Source of the DNA: Hyphomicrobiales bacterium
Lineage (GTDB): Bacteria > Pseudomonadota > Alphaproteobacteria > Rhizobiales > Rhizobiaceae
DNA: 33,307 bases
Direction of reading: 5' to 3'
Assembly: GCA_900471515.1 (NCBI GenBank)
Contig: UCFC01000054.1
Span: 1-33,307, forward strand
Positions within the stretch are counted from its first letter, which is position 1. Each line of letters starts with the position of its first letter. Positions 8,293-15,719 of this stretch are shown here, in pieces. Position numbers and translations under genes: made by a program. Under the pieces are notes generated by a model. That model had not been told where the DNA came from and made no database searches. It worked only from the letters and a program-made list of their open reading frames with translations.

Positions 8293-8338
8293 ATCCCGTC
8301 CCTGACAATCCGATCACAGACAATCGCAGGCGCATCGT

Positions 8339-9412
8339 ATGAGCAGCAATCCGGAATTCCTCTGGTACATCCCCAATGCCGTCAAACCCGGCCATCGCGG
8401 CGATTCCGCCGTCGAAAACCACAACAGCCTGGAGACGCTGACGAGCCACGCCAGGGCGCTCGAAGAACATGGCTGGAAAGGCGCGCTCATCGGCACCGGC
8501 TGGGGCCGCCCGGACACCTTTACTGTGGCGACCGCGCTTGCGGCGCGGACGACGCGCTTCGAGCCGCTGATCGCGATCCGGCCGGGCTACTGGCGGCCGG
8601 CAAATTTCGCTTCGGCGGCGGCCTCCCTCGACCATCTCACCGGCGGACGCGTGCGGGTCAACATCGTCTCCGGCAAGGACAATCTCGCTGCCTATGGCGA
8701 CAGCGAGGGCGATCAGGCCCACCGCTATGCACGCACCAAGGAGTTCATGCGGCTGGTGCGCAGGCTGTGGACGGAGGAAAGCGTCACCTTTGCAGGCGAG
8801 CATTTCGGGGTCGCCGAATCCACCGTCCTGCCGCGCATCGCAGCTCGTGGCGACCGCCTGCACCCCAAGCTTTATTTCGGCGGCGCATCGGAAGCGGCCG
8901 AGCGCGTCTCGGCTACCGAAGCCGACGTGCAGCTCTTCTGGGGAGAGCCGCTGGATGGCGTGCGCGAGCGCGTCGATCGCCTCAAACGGCTGAGCCGCGA
9001 CCTCGACCGCGATCTGCCGCCGCTTCAATTCGGATTGAGAATTACGACGCTGGTGCGTGACACGACAGAACAGGCCTGGGCCGATGCCGAAGCCAAGGTT
9101 GCCGAAATGGCGGCCAGCAGCGGTGAAGGCTGGCATGATCATAAGCGCGCCGTTGCCGTCGGCCAGCAACGCCTGTTCGATCTGCACCAGCGCGGCGAAG
9201 TGCTCGATGACAATCTCTATACCACGCCCGGTAAATTCGGTGGGGGTGGTGCGGGCACGACCTGGCTGGTCGGTTCCGCCGAAGATGTCGCCCGCTCGCT
9301 GCGCAAATATCAGGCGCTTGGCATCACACATTTCGTGCTGTCGGACACGCCCTATCTCTCAGAAATCAAGCGGCAGGGTACGCAGCTGCTGCCGCTTCTG
9401 AAGACTGCGTGA
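8339..9412 (+). CDS. SsuD-like (alkanesulfonate monooxygenase family) flavin monooxygenase
   Basis: A 357-residue luciferase-like monooxygenase closest in sequence to SsuD/MsuD. Matching blocks are 'FLWYIPN', 'ATALAARTTRFEPLIAIRPGYWRPANFASAAASLDHLTGGRVRVNIVSG' (in parts), 'KLYFGGASEAAERVSATEADVQLFWGEP', 'AVAVGQQRLFDLH' and 'GGAGTTWLVG'. By my alignment to E. coli SsuD from memory, Arg226 is kept (R234), but Cys54 is Arg (R57), His228 is Thr (T236), Arg297 is Gly (301/302) and Tyr331 is Thr (T337). It is therefore probably not an ordinary alkanesulfonate monooxygenase and may act on a different organosulfur or related substrate, perhaps after or together with the upstream NtaA-like enzyme. It needs FMNH2, and no flavin reductase is encoded nearby. 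The start at 8339 has only a weak ribosome binding site. Confidence 0.85.
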   Translation: MSSNPEFLWYIPNAVKPGHRGDSAVENHNSLETLTSHARALEEHGWKGALIGTGWGRPDTFTVATALAARTTRFEPLIAIRPGYWRPANFASAAASLDHLTGGRVRVNIVSGKDNLAAYGDSEGDQAHRYARTKEFMRLVRRLWTEESVTFAGEHFGVAESTVLPRIAARGDRLHPKLYFGGASEAAERVSATEADVQLFWGEPLDGVRERVDRLKRLSRDLDRDLPPLQFGLRITTLVRDTTEQAWADAEAKVAEMAASSGEGWHDHKRAVAVGQQRLFDLHQRGEVLDDNLYTTPGKFGGGGAGTTWLVGSAEDVARSLRKYQALGITHFVLSDTPYLSEIKRQGTQLLPLLKTA

Positions 9413-9428
9413 CGCGTTGAAAACGTAA

Positions 9429-9464
9429 AGGAATACAGGCTCCAGGCGCCTGTATTCCTGTTTT
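9429..9464. terminator. strong bidirectional intrinsic terminator
   Basis: AGGAATACAGGC (9429-9440) pairs perfectly with GCCTGTATTCCT (9448-9459) around a 7-nt loop, followed by GTTTT on the plus strand. On the minus strand the stem is followed by TTACGTTTTC. It lies between the convergent SsuD-like gene (stop at 9412) and emrB (stop at 9482) and should end both transcripts. Confidence 0.85.
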
Positions 9465-9481
9465 CACTTCGATCCGGAATG

Positions 9482-11071
9482 TTAGTGAGCGCCCGCACCA
9501 CCGCCGGCCTGCGGCTTCCTGGTGAAAAGCAGGGCAAGAGCTGCCAGCGCCAGCACCACGCCGATCACGGCAAACGTATCGCTGAAGCCCATGATGAGGG
9601 CCTGCTTCTTCACGATCTGGCCGAGAGCCACGACCGCCTTTTGCGAGGCAACCGCAGGATCGGTGACGCCGTGCTGGGTGAAATAGCCGGTGAGCTGGGT
9701 CAGGCGGTCGCGCACTTCGTCCCGGGTCAGCGTGATCGACTGGCCGATGATGTTCGAATGGAACTGCTCGCGCTTCGTGAGGATGGTGCCGAGCGAAGCG
9801 GTACCGACTGCGCCGCCGAGGTTGCGCAGCATATTGGTAAGGCCGGAGGCAGCCGCGGCGTCTGCCGGTGCGATGCCAGCCGTGGTGATCGCGGTGATCG
9901 GCGTCAGCACCAGGGCCTGGCCGACGGCACGCACGATATTCGGGATCCAGAACTGGTCGCCGGCATTGTTGGCCGAAAGGGCGATGTTCATGAAGCAGCT
10001 GATCGCGAAGATCGAGATGCCGAGAAAGCCGATATAGCGGGCGTCGAAACGCTTCATCAGCACCGGCACAAGCGGAATGAGCAGGAGTTGCGGCAGACCC
10101 GTCCAGGCCAATACGTTGCCGATTTGCTCGGCATTGTAGCGCTGCACCTGTCCCAGATATTGCGGCAGGATGTAGACCGTACCGAAGAGTGCGACACCAA
10201 CCAGTACGTTGACCAGCACGCCGATGCCGAAGTTGCGCTGTGTCAGCAGCCGCAACTTGACCAGCGGCTTCTTCACCGTCAGCTCGATCCAGATGAAGGC
10301 GGCGAGGAAGACGAAGGCGACGATGCTGAGCTTGACGATGAAAGGCGAGGAGAACCAGTCGTCCTTGTTGCCCTCTTCAAGCACGGTCTGCAGCGCCGAC
10401 AGGCCGATCGCCATGGTGATGATGCCGGCCCAGTCGCCTTCCTTCAGAAGGCGGAGCTGCATCGGCTGCTTGTCGAGCGTCAGCGCAAGGGCCGCAGCCA
10501 TGATGAGGCTCGGGATTGTGTTGATGAAGAAGATCGTCTGCCAGCCGTAATTTTCCGTCAGATAACCGCCGATCGTCGGGCCGATGGCCGGGGCGAACGT
10601 GACCGAGAGAGCGAAGATGGCAAGGCCGAGCGGCTGCTGGTTCTTCGGCAGCTTGGTCAGCACCATGGTGAAGGCCATGGGGATGAGCACGCCGCCGGCA
10701 AAGCCCTGCAGGCCGCGCAGCAGGATCATCGTGCCGAGATCGTGCGCGAAGGCGCAGGCCATCGAGAAAAGCGGGAACAGGATGGAATTGACGAGGATGT
10801 AGCGGCGGAAGGAGAAGACGTTGCTGAAATAGGCCGTCAGCGGAATGACGACGATCTCGCCGATCAGGTAGGACGTGGAAATCCAGGCGCCGTTATCGAC
10901 GCCCGTGCCGATGCCGCCCTCGATATCCAGAAGCGAGGCATTGGTGATCTGAATATTGAGGATCGCCATGAAGGCGCCGATCATGCCGGCGAGAACGGCG
11001 ATCCAATCCCTGGTGCTGGCGCTGGCACGCGGCTGCGGTATGGCGCCTGATGTTGCTGCGATAGCGGACAT
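9482..11071 (-). CDS. emrB: EmrB/QacA-type MFS multidrug efflux transporter (DHA2)
   Basis: A 529-residue, 14-helix major facilitator of the DHA2 family, which exports hydrophobic drugs or plant phenolics by proton antiport. The first helix carries 'GAFMAILNIQITNASLLDI' (family motif D1). The loop 'SYLIGEIVVIPLTAYFSNVFSFRRYI' and motif C 'APAIGPTIGGYL' are present. A large loop region near 470-490 precedes the last helices. The ATG at 11071 has AGGAG eight bases upstream; a TTG at 11098 would overlap the end of the upstream gene and is less likely. It follows the HlyD-type adaptor gene by 23 bp. Together with an outer-membrane TolC-like protein (not encoded here) they would form a tripartite pump. 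Rhizobial relatives are EmrAB of S. meliloti and RmrAB of R. etli, known for flavonoid response and resistance. Confidence 0.92.
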   Translation of the reverse strand: MSAIAATSGAIPQPRASASTRDWIAVLAGMIGAFMAILNIQITNASLLDIEGGIGTGVDNGAWISTSYLIGEIVVIPLTAYFSNVFSFRRYILVNSILFPLFSMACAFAHDLGTMILLRGLQGFAGGVLIPMAFTMVLTKLPKNQQPLGLAIFALSVTFAPAIGPTIGGYLTENYGWQTIFFINTIPSLIMAAALALTLDKQPMQLRLLKEGDWAGIITMAIGLSALQTVLEEGNKDDWFSSPFIVKLSIVAFVFLAAFIWIELTVKKPLVKLRLLTQRNFGIGVLVNVLVGVALFGTVYILPQYLGQVQRYNAEQIGNVLAWTGLPQLLLIPLVPVLMKRFDARYIGFLGISIFAISCFMNIALSANNAGDQFWIPNIVRAVGQALVLTPITAITTAGIAPADAAAASGLTNMLRNLGGAVGTASLGTILTKREQFHSNIIGQSITLTRDEVRDRLTQLTGYFTQHGVTDPAVASQKAVVALGQIVKKQALIMGFSDTFAVIGVVLALAALALLFTRKPQAGGGAGAH

Positions 11072-11094
11072 GACACGATCTCCTGCCCTTTCGC

Positions 11095-12303
11095 TCAATT
11101 GCTGGCGGCATCGGCCTTGGTGTCGATGCTCGGCTGAACGGACATGCCGGGGCGCAGATCGCCCTTTTCGGCCGCATCGCCGTCAAGAACGATCTTCACC
11201 GGAATGCGCTGGACGACCTTGGTAAAGTTGCCGGTGGCATTGTCGGGCGGCAGCAGCGCAAATTCCTGGCCACTGGCCGGCGACAGACTGTCGACATGGC
11301 CGTGATAGGTGCGGCCCGGGAACATATCGACCTCGATGGCGACAGGCTGGCCGGCATGCACATCGGTCAGCTGCGTTTCCTTGTAGTTGGCGACGATGTA
11401 GGCGGCCGTCGTCGGTACCACGGCCATCAGCTGGGTGCCGGCCTGGACATACTGGCCGACACGCAGCGTGCGGTTGCCGACGGTGCCGTCGACCGGCGCA
11501 ACGATGGTCGCATAGGAGAGATTGAGCTCGGCCTGCCGCGCGACCGCCTCGTCATGGGCAAGCGTCGCCTTGGCCTGGGCAAGCTCGGCGTTCAGAAGAT
11601 CGACCTGCTTGGTGGCGGCATCGAGCGCCGCCGTGTCGCGAACGATCGTCGCTTGAGCGGCCGCAATCGCGGAAGCCGCCTGCTGGGCCGTCTGGACCGG
11701 CGCGTAACCGCTGGTGGCGAGGTTGGTGTAGCGCTTGTTGTTCTGCTCGGCGAAGGTCTCGTTGGCCTTGTCGACATCGAGCGTGGCGCGAGCGGCCGCG
11801 ATGGTCGACTGCTGAATATCGAGCGAAGCCTGTTTGGCATTCACGGTCGCTTGCGCGGCGGCGACATCGGCCTTTGCCTGATCGAGCGCCGTGCGGAAAT
11901 CGCGGTCATCGATCCGGGCGAGCGGCTGGCCGGCCTTGACCGGTTCGTTGTCGCTGACAAGAACTTCGGCAAGATAGCCCGATACCTTCGGCGCGACCGT
12001 CGTGCTGTCTGCCTTGACATAGGCATCGTCGGTCGAAACCTCGAAGCGGCCGACCGTCCAGTAATTGTGGCCGTAGTAGGCGGCCGCGGTGATGATGGCG
12101 ATGGCGGCGGCCCCAAGCAGCAGGGAACGGCCGCCACGCCTGCGCACCGGAGCCTCTGGGGCGGGAGCTGCGACAGCGGGATCGGCGACACCCGGCGTCT
12201 TGCCGGCATCGAGCGTTGCGGGCGAGGCATCGGCCGGCGCTGCGGCGGTCGATCCATCGGCCGGAGCGTTGCTGTTCAGGGCATGCAGTGTCTTGACGGA
12301 CAT
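11095..12303 (-). CDS. emrA: EmrA/HlyD-type membrane fusion protein
   Basis: A 402-residue periplasmic adaptor. After an Ala/Pro-rich cytoplasmic leader (about 1-65), one membrane helix follows ('SLLLGAAAIAIITAAAYYG', about 62-82). Next come the EmrA hallmark 'VSTDDAYVKADSTTVAPKVSGYL', a biotinyl-lipoyl-like domain ('VKAGQPLARID'), a long alpha-helical coiled coil rich in Ala/Gln/Lys (about 130-260), the second lipoyl half ('LSYATIVAPVDGTVGNRTLRVGQYVQAG'), and a beta-barrel domain. The ATG at 12303 has AGGAG seven bases upstream; a longer frame from 12369 has no such signal and would cross the operator. It is the first gene of the emrAB operon and diverges from the TetR gene. Confidence 0.92.
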   Translation of the reverse strand: MSVKTLHALNSNAPADGSTAAAPADASPATLDAGKTPGVADPAVAAPAPEAPVRRRGGRSLLLGAAAIAIITAAAYYGHNYWTVGRFEVSTDDAYVKADSTTVAPKVSGYLAEVLVSDNEPVKAGQPLARIDDRDFRTALDQAKADVAAAQATVNAKQASLDIQQSTIAAARATLDVDKANETFAEQNNKRYTNLATSGYAPVQTAQQAASAIAAAQATIVRDTAALDAATKQVDLLNAELAQAKATLAHDEAVARQAELNLSYATIVAPVDGTVGNRTLRVGQYVQAGTQLMAVVPTTAAYIVANYKETQLTDVHAGQPVAIEVDMFPGRTYHGHVDSLSPASGQEFALLPPDNATGNFTKVVQRIPVKIVLDGDAAEKGDLRPGMSVQPSIDTKADAASN

Positions 12304-12372
12304 CGTCTCTCTCCTGGTGGAAGGTCGCTGTCGTCTTGGCCGCGGCCTTGAAATCCGGTTCAAGCTCATTTA

Positions 12373-12433
12373 GGAAACTTGATGTTTTCCAAAATATGAG
12401 CTAAAAAAGAGAAGTCAACAGGAATTTGGAAAA
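12373..12433. promoter_or_regulatory. emrAB promoter and candidate TetR operators
   Basis: In the 135-bp divergent gap, GGAAAC (12373-12378) and GTTTTCC (12384-12390) form a short near-palindrome. TTTTCCAAA (12385-12393) and TTTGGAAAA (12425-12433) are a perfect 9-bp inverted repeat. On the minus strand, TTGACT (12413-12418 complement) and TATTTT (12391-12396 complement) with 16-bp spacing form a plausible promoter for emrAB, overlapped by these repeats. This is the layout expected for repression by the divergent TetR protein. Binding is not shown. Confidence 0.5.
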
Positions 12434-12438
12434 TCAAA

Positions 12439-13086
12439 ATGGTCCAAAATCACAAAATCGAGAAGAAGCCGCGCGGCAGGCCGCAGGTGCGTTGTGATGA
12501 GGATACGCGCAGCGTGCTGATCGAGGCGGCCAACAAGCAGTTTCACGAGAACGGCTACGCCGCTGTCAGCATCGCCGCGATCGCACAGGAAGCCGGCGTT
12601 TCGACCAAGACGCTCTATCGCCTGTTTCCGACGAAAGCGGATCTGTTTTCCGAAATGGTCTCGGATCGCACCGGGCGTTTTCTGCTGGCGCTCGATCCCG
12701 GCAGCCTGGCGACGGCCGAACTCCGCCAGGGGCTGGAGCGCATGCTGATGGCCTATGGCATGCTGACGCTTTCGCAGGACACGATCACGATTACCCGCCT
12801 CGTCATCGGCGAATCCGATCGCTTTCCCGAGCTCGCCACCTCCTTCTACGAGAAGGCGATCATGCGCACCAACGCATCGATGGAAAACTGGCTGCGCCGG
12901 CAGGTGGAACGCGGGCTGATCGCGCTCGAGGACCCGCACGCCGCCTGCGGCATGCTGCGCGGCATGATGGTCATGGAGCCCCAACGCGCCGCGATGCTGC
13001 GCCAGCTGCCGCCGCCCAATATCGAAGAGATCGCCGCAAGGGCGAGAATGTGCGCGGATATTTTCCTCAAGGGATGTGCCGCTTAG
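12439..13086 (+). CDS. TetR-family repressor, EmrR-like
   Basis: A 215-residue TetR regulator. A basic N-terminal tail (KKPRGRPQVRCDEDTR) leads into the DNA-binding domain 'VLIEAANKQFHENGYAAVSIAAIAQEAGVSTKTLYRLFPTKADLF' (helix-turn-helix about residues 43-65). The C-terminal ligand domain resembles the AefR-like group, with 'RLVIGESDRFPELATSFYE'. It diverges from emrAB, and inverted repeats lie between them, so it should repress the pump until a ligand (in S. meliloti EmrR, plant flavonoids) binds. The ATG at 12439 overlaps the A/T-rich operator region, with GGAA seven bases before it, so the protein may also control itself. Naming it emrR is by context. Confidence 0.88.
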   Translation: MVQNHKIEKKPRGRPQVRCDEDTRSVLIEAANKQFHENGYAAVSIAAIAQEAGVSTKTLYRLFPTKADLFSEMVSDRTGRFLLALDPGSLATAELRQGLERMLMAYGMLTLSQDTITITRLVIGESDRFPELATSFYEKAIMRTNASMENWLRRQVERGLIALEDPHAACGMLRGMMVMEPQRAAMLRQLPPPNIEEIAARARMCADIFLKGCAA

Positions 13087-13194
13087 GGGCATGGGAAACA
13101 TGTCCGGCGAAAGATGCGCTCGGCTGGGAATGCCAGGCGTTTTCCGCTGGCGGCAGAGACAGAACGATCATGGAAGCTCTATCGCGCCGGAACA

Positions 13195-13215
13195 CCGCCG
13201 CGCCGATCGCGGCGG
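13195..13215. terminator. GC-rich hairpin between convergent TetR and gfa genes
   Basis: CCGCCGCG-CCGAT-CGCGGCGG is a perfect 8-bp stem with a 5-nt loop, in the 151-bp gap between two convergent genes. No T run follows on either strand, so termination is possible but unproven. Confidence 0.4.
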
Positions 13216-13237
13216 CGTCAGGCGAAATCGCGCCCAA

Positions 13238-13810
13238 TCAGGCCGCAAGAACCCCCGCCTTTTTCGCCGTCCAGGTGGCGATGAGATCCATCAGCCCGGG
13301 CGAAAGGCAATCGTAAGGTTCGAGCCCGACTTCCTTGAGACGCGAGCGCACGGCGCCCATCTTCCCCGGATCGTAACCACTTTCGATGATCGACGATACG
13401 AAGGCGGCAAAGCCGGGTGCTGCCCAGCCCTTCTCCTGGAACCGTTCGGGATGGACGAAGGACAGGCCCTCGAAGGCATGGTCGCGCTCGACAGGCCCGT
13501 ACATATGGACCCCGCAATCCTTGCAGGCATGGCGCTGGATCAGTGCGGACGCATCGACGACCGCCAGCTTGCTTCCGTTCTCCAGAACCTCGATATTGGC
13601 CGTTGGCGCCACGGCAACCACGGAAAAGACCGCGCCCTTCGGCTTCCAGCATTTGGTGCAGCCGCAGGCGTGATTGTGGGCAATGTCGCCCTTGACGCGG
13701 ACCTTCACCGGATTGCTCGCGCAATTGCACACCAGCGTACCACCGGCAAATGCCGCATCGGTCGCCCGGTATCCTGAATCCACGATCGGGTGGATCGCTA
13801 CATTGTTCAT
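13238..13810 (-). CDS. gfa: S-(hydroxymethyl)glutathione synthase (glutathione-dependent formaldehyde-activating enzyme)
   Basis: A 190-residue cytoplasmic zinc protein of the GFA family, close in length to Paracoccus denitrificans Gfa, which speeds the condensation of formaldehyde with glutathione. The zinc ligands are all visible: CNC (C28, C30), CGCTKC (C49, C51, C54) and CKDC (C96, C99). The N-terminal 'HPIVDSGY' and 'GLSFVHPERF.EKGWAAPGFAAFVSSIIESG' blocks match true Gfa rather than the many short GFA-like proteins. AAGGAG lies seven bases before the ATG at 13810. No adhC/flhA or S-formylglutathione hydrolase gene is next to it, so the later steps of formaldehyde oxidation must be elsewhere. 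Confidence 0.92.
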   Translation of the reverse strand: MNNVAIHPIVDSGYRATDAAFAGGTLVCNCASNPVKVRVKGDIAHNHACGCTKCWKPKGAVFSVVAVAPTANIEVLENGSKLAVVDASALIQRHACKDCGVHMYGPVERDHAFEGLSFVHPERFQEKGWAAPGFAAFVSSIIESGYDPGKMGAVRSRLKEVGLEPYDCLSPGLMDLIATWTAKKAGVLAA

Positions 13811-14018
13811 GCGTTGTCTCCTTCCCTTTCTGGGCCGGGGCGGGATGCCGCGGCCAAGCCCTCAGCCGTCGCGCAAACCGCTCCACGGCCGGCGCGAGAC
13901 CTCCTCCTGGGTGCAGTATATCACCACGCCGCCGATATCGTGCGCTCCTCTTCTGCCCATGCAACGGACTCAGGCGCGAGTAGTGCCCTGCCTTTCACGT
14001 CGCGATTTCCGGTTTGTG

Positions 14019-14651
14019 CTAAGGTTTCACGCGGTCAGGATGGGCGGCCTGGAAGGCCGGCAGTTCGGCGCATCTGCCGTCGATTGCGACGATGCGCCTG
14101 AAATCGGTCATGTCCACGCCCCAGCGGCGGGCGTTGTAGACCTGCGGAACGAGACAAAGGTCGGCCATCGTCGGCCGGTCCCCGAAGCTGAACGCTTCAT
14201 CGACGCTGCCGATCATCGCTTCCAGCCTGCGAAGCCCGTCCGTGATGAAATGCTTCATCCATGCCTCGCGGGCGTCAGCCTTGTCCGTTAGGTTCGTCAG
14301 ATACGCCACGACATGCATGTTGCATATCGGATGAATGTCCATTGCGACCGCATAGGCGAGGGCGCGCACTTTCTGGCGATCGTCTATATCGGCCGGCAGC
14401 AATCCGCATTCCGGCCGCAGCTCGGCCAGATGCTCGACGATCGCCAGCGACTGGGTCAGAGTTTTGCCGTCGATCACCAGTGTCGGCACGAACCCTTGCG
14501 GGTTGAGCGCCAGATATTCCGGCGTCCTGTGCGCTCCCTCCAGCAGGTTGACGGACACCGTCTTGTAGTCGACCGCCAGGAGATTGAGCGCGATGCGGAC
14601 CCGATAACTCGCTGACGACCTCCAGTAGTCGTAGAAAACGACATTATTCAC
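14019..14651 (-). CDS. maiA: maleylacetoacetate isomerase (zeta-class glutathione transferase)
   Basis: A 210-residue zeta-class glutathione transferase that converts 4-maleylacetoacetate to 4-fumarylacetoacetate with glutathione as cofactor. The N-terminal thioredoxin-fold domain has the zeta motif SSASYRVRIAL at about 11-21 (human enzyme SSCSWRVRIAL; the Cys is Ala here, as in many bacterial forms, and the catalytic Ser is kept), then 'NPQGFVPTLVIDG' and 'LTQSLAIVEHL' for glutathione binding. The all-helical second domain has 'HPICNMHV' and 'PTMADLCLVPQVYNARR'. The start is GTG at 14651, overlapping the end of fahA by 8 bp (TAA of fahA inside the first codons), with GGAAGG upstream. It is the last gene of the homogentisate operon. 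Confidence 0.94.
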   Translation of the reverse strand: MNNVVFYDYWRSSASYRVRIALNLLAVDYKTVSVNLLEGAHRTPEYLALNPQGFVPTLVIDGKTLTQSLAIVEHLAELRPECGLLPADIDDRQKVRALAYAVAMDIHPICNMHVVAYLTNLTDKADAREAWMKHFITDGLRRLEAMIGSVDEAFSFGDRPTMADLCLVPQVYNARRWGVDMTDFRRIVAIDGRCAELPAFQAAHPDRVKP

Positions 14652-15672
14652 TGCTCTCTGCCTTCCGGTATCTTTCGACGGTCTGCTCGATCGCTCCGAA
14701 GATCGAACGGCCGGCGCGATCCTTCATCTCGATGCGCACCTGATCCCCGAACTTCAAGAACGGCGTCTTCGGCGAACCCGTTTCGATCGTCTCGATCATG
14801 CGGATCTCGGCAATGCACGAGTAGCCCTCTCCCCCGTCTTCGATCGCCCTGCCCGCTCCACCATCCAGCTTGTTGGAAACCGTTCCCGAGCCGATGATCG
14901 TCCCTGCCGCCAGATTGCGGGTTTTGGCGGCATGAGCGATGAGCTGGCCGAAATCGAACGTCATGTCGATGCCGGCATTCGCCTTGCCGAATGCCCTGCC
15001 GTTCAGGCTCACAAGCAGCGGCAGAGACACTTTGCCGTCATGCCACGACGCTCCAAGCTCGTCCGGCGTCACCGCGACCGGAGAAAATGCCGATGCCGGC
15101 TTGGACTGGAAGAAGCCAAAACCCTTTGCCAGTTCGTCCGGTATGAGACCGCGCAGCGACACGTCGTTGACGAGCATCACGAGACGGATGGCATCGCGCC
15201 CTGCCTGCGCACCGGAACCCATGGCAACGTCGCCGGTGATGACGGCAACCTCGCCCTCCATGTCGATCCCACAGGTCTCGTCAGCCGCCAGGATCGGGTC
15301 TCGCGGCGCGAGGAACCCGTCCGAGCCGCCTTGATACATCAGCGGATCGGTCCAGAAGCTCGCCGGCATCTCGGCGCCCCGCGCCCTGCGCACCAATTCA
15401 ACATGGTTGAGATAGGCCGAGCCATCGGCCCATTGGTAGGCCCGCGGCAAAGGCGATGCCGCGTCGTGCTCGTGAAACCGGATCGTCGGCTGGGCTCCGG
15501 TCTCGACACTTTCGGCAACCTGCGCCAGTCTTGGAGCCACCCGCTCCCAGTCGTCCAGCGCCGCCTGCAACGTGCGGGCAATGTGGGCGACGTCACAACA
15601 GCGGGTAAGGTCACGGGAGACGACAACGAGCCGGCCGTCCCTCGTGGAGTCTTTTAACGTTGCAAGTTTCAT
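14644..15672 (-). CDS. fahA: fumarylacetoacetate hydrolase
   Basis: A 342-residue hydrolase that splits fumarylacetoacetate into fumarate and acetoacetate, the last step of tyrosine breakdown. It begins 'MKLATLKDSTRDGRLVVVSRD', typical of the bacterial FahA form with its own N-terminal domain. The catalytic metal-binding centre is seen in 'CGIDMEGEVAVITGDV' (acidic ligands), followed by 'LVNDVSLRGLIPDELAKGFGFFQSKPASAFSP' and 'IIGSGTVSNKL'. Length agrees with this subfamily. The gene starts 47 bp after hmgA and overlaps maiA by 8 bp, so hmgA-fahA-maiA form one operon. Confidence 0.95.
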   Translation of the reverse strand: MKLATLKDSTRDGRLVVVSRDLTRCCDVAHIARTLQAALDDWERVAPRLAQVAESVETGAQPTIRFHEHDAASPLPRAYQWADGSAYLNHVELVRRARGAEMPASFWTDPLMYQGGSDGFLAPRDPILAADETCGIDMEGEVAVITGDVAMGSGAQAGRDAIRLVMLVNDVSLRGLIPDELAKGFGFFQSKPASAFSPVAVTPDELGASWHDGKVSLPLLVSLNGRAFGKANAGIDMTFDFGQLIAHAAKTRNLAAGTIIGSGTVSNKLDGGAGRAIEDGGEGYSCIAEIRMIETIETGSPKTPFLKFGDQVRIEMKDRAGRSIFGAIEQTVERYRKAESSE

Positions 15673-15719
15673 ATCCCATTCCCGCGCCAGAGGTGTCGGA
15701 CGACCTTCCGTTCATTCCG

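Noticed and set aside
8339..9412. Calling the second monooxygenase ssuD or sfnG
   Set aside because: Sequence is SsuD-like overall but key residues differ, and the SfnG-specific N-terminal pattern is absent, so no symbol is given.
9479..11050. Long open frame on the plus strand opposite emrB (over 500 codons)
   Set aside because: It is rich in Arg, Asp and His with no membrane or domain pattern and is the antisense shadow of a clear 14-helix transporter.
13811..14018. Possible small gene or RNA in the gfa-maiA gap
   Set aside because: No convincing start, ribosome binding site, domain or RNA fold was seen.
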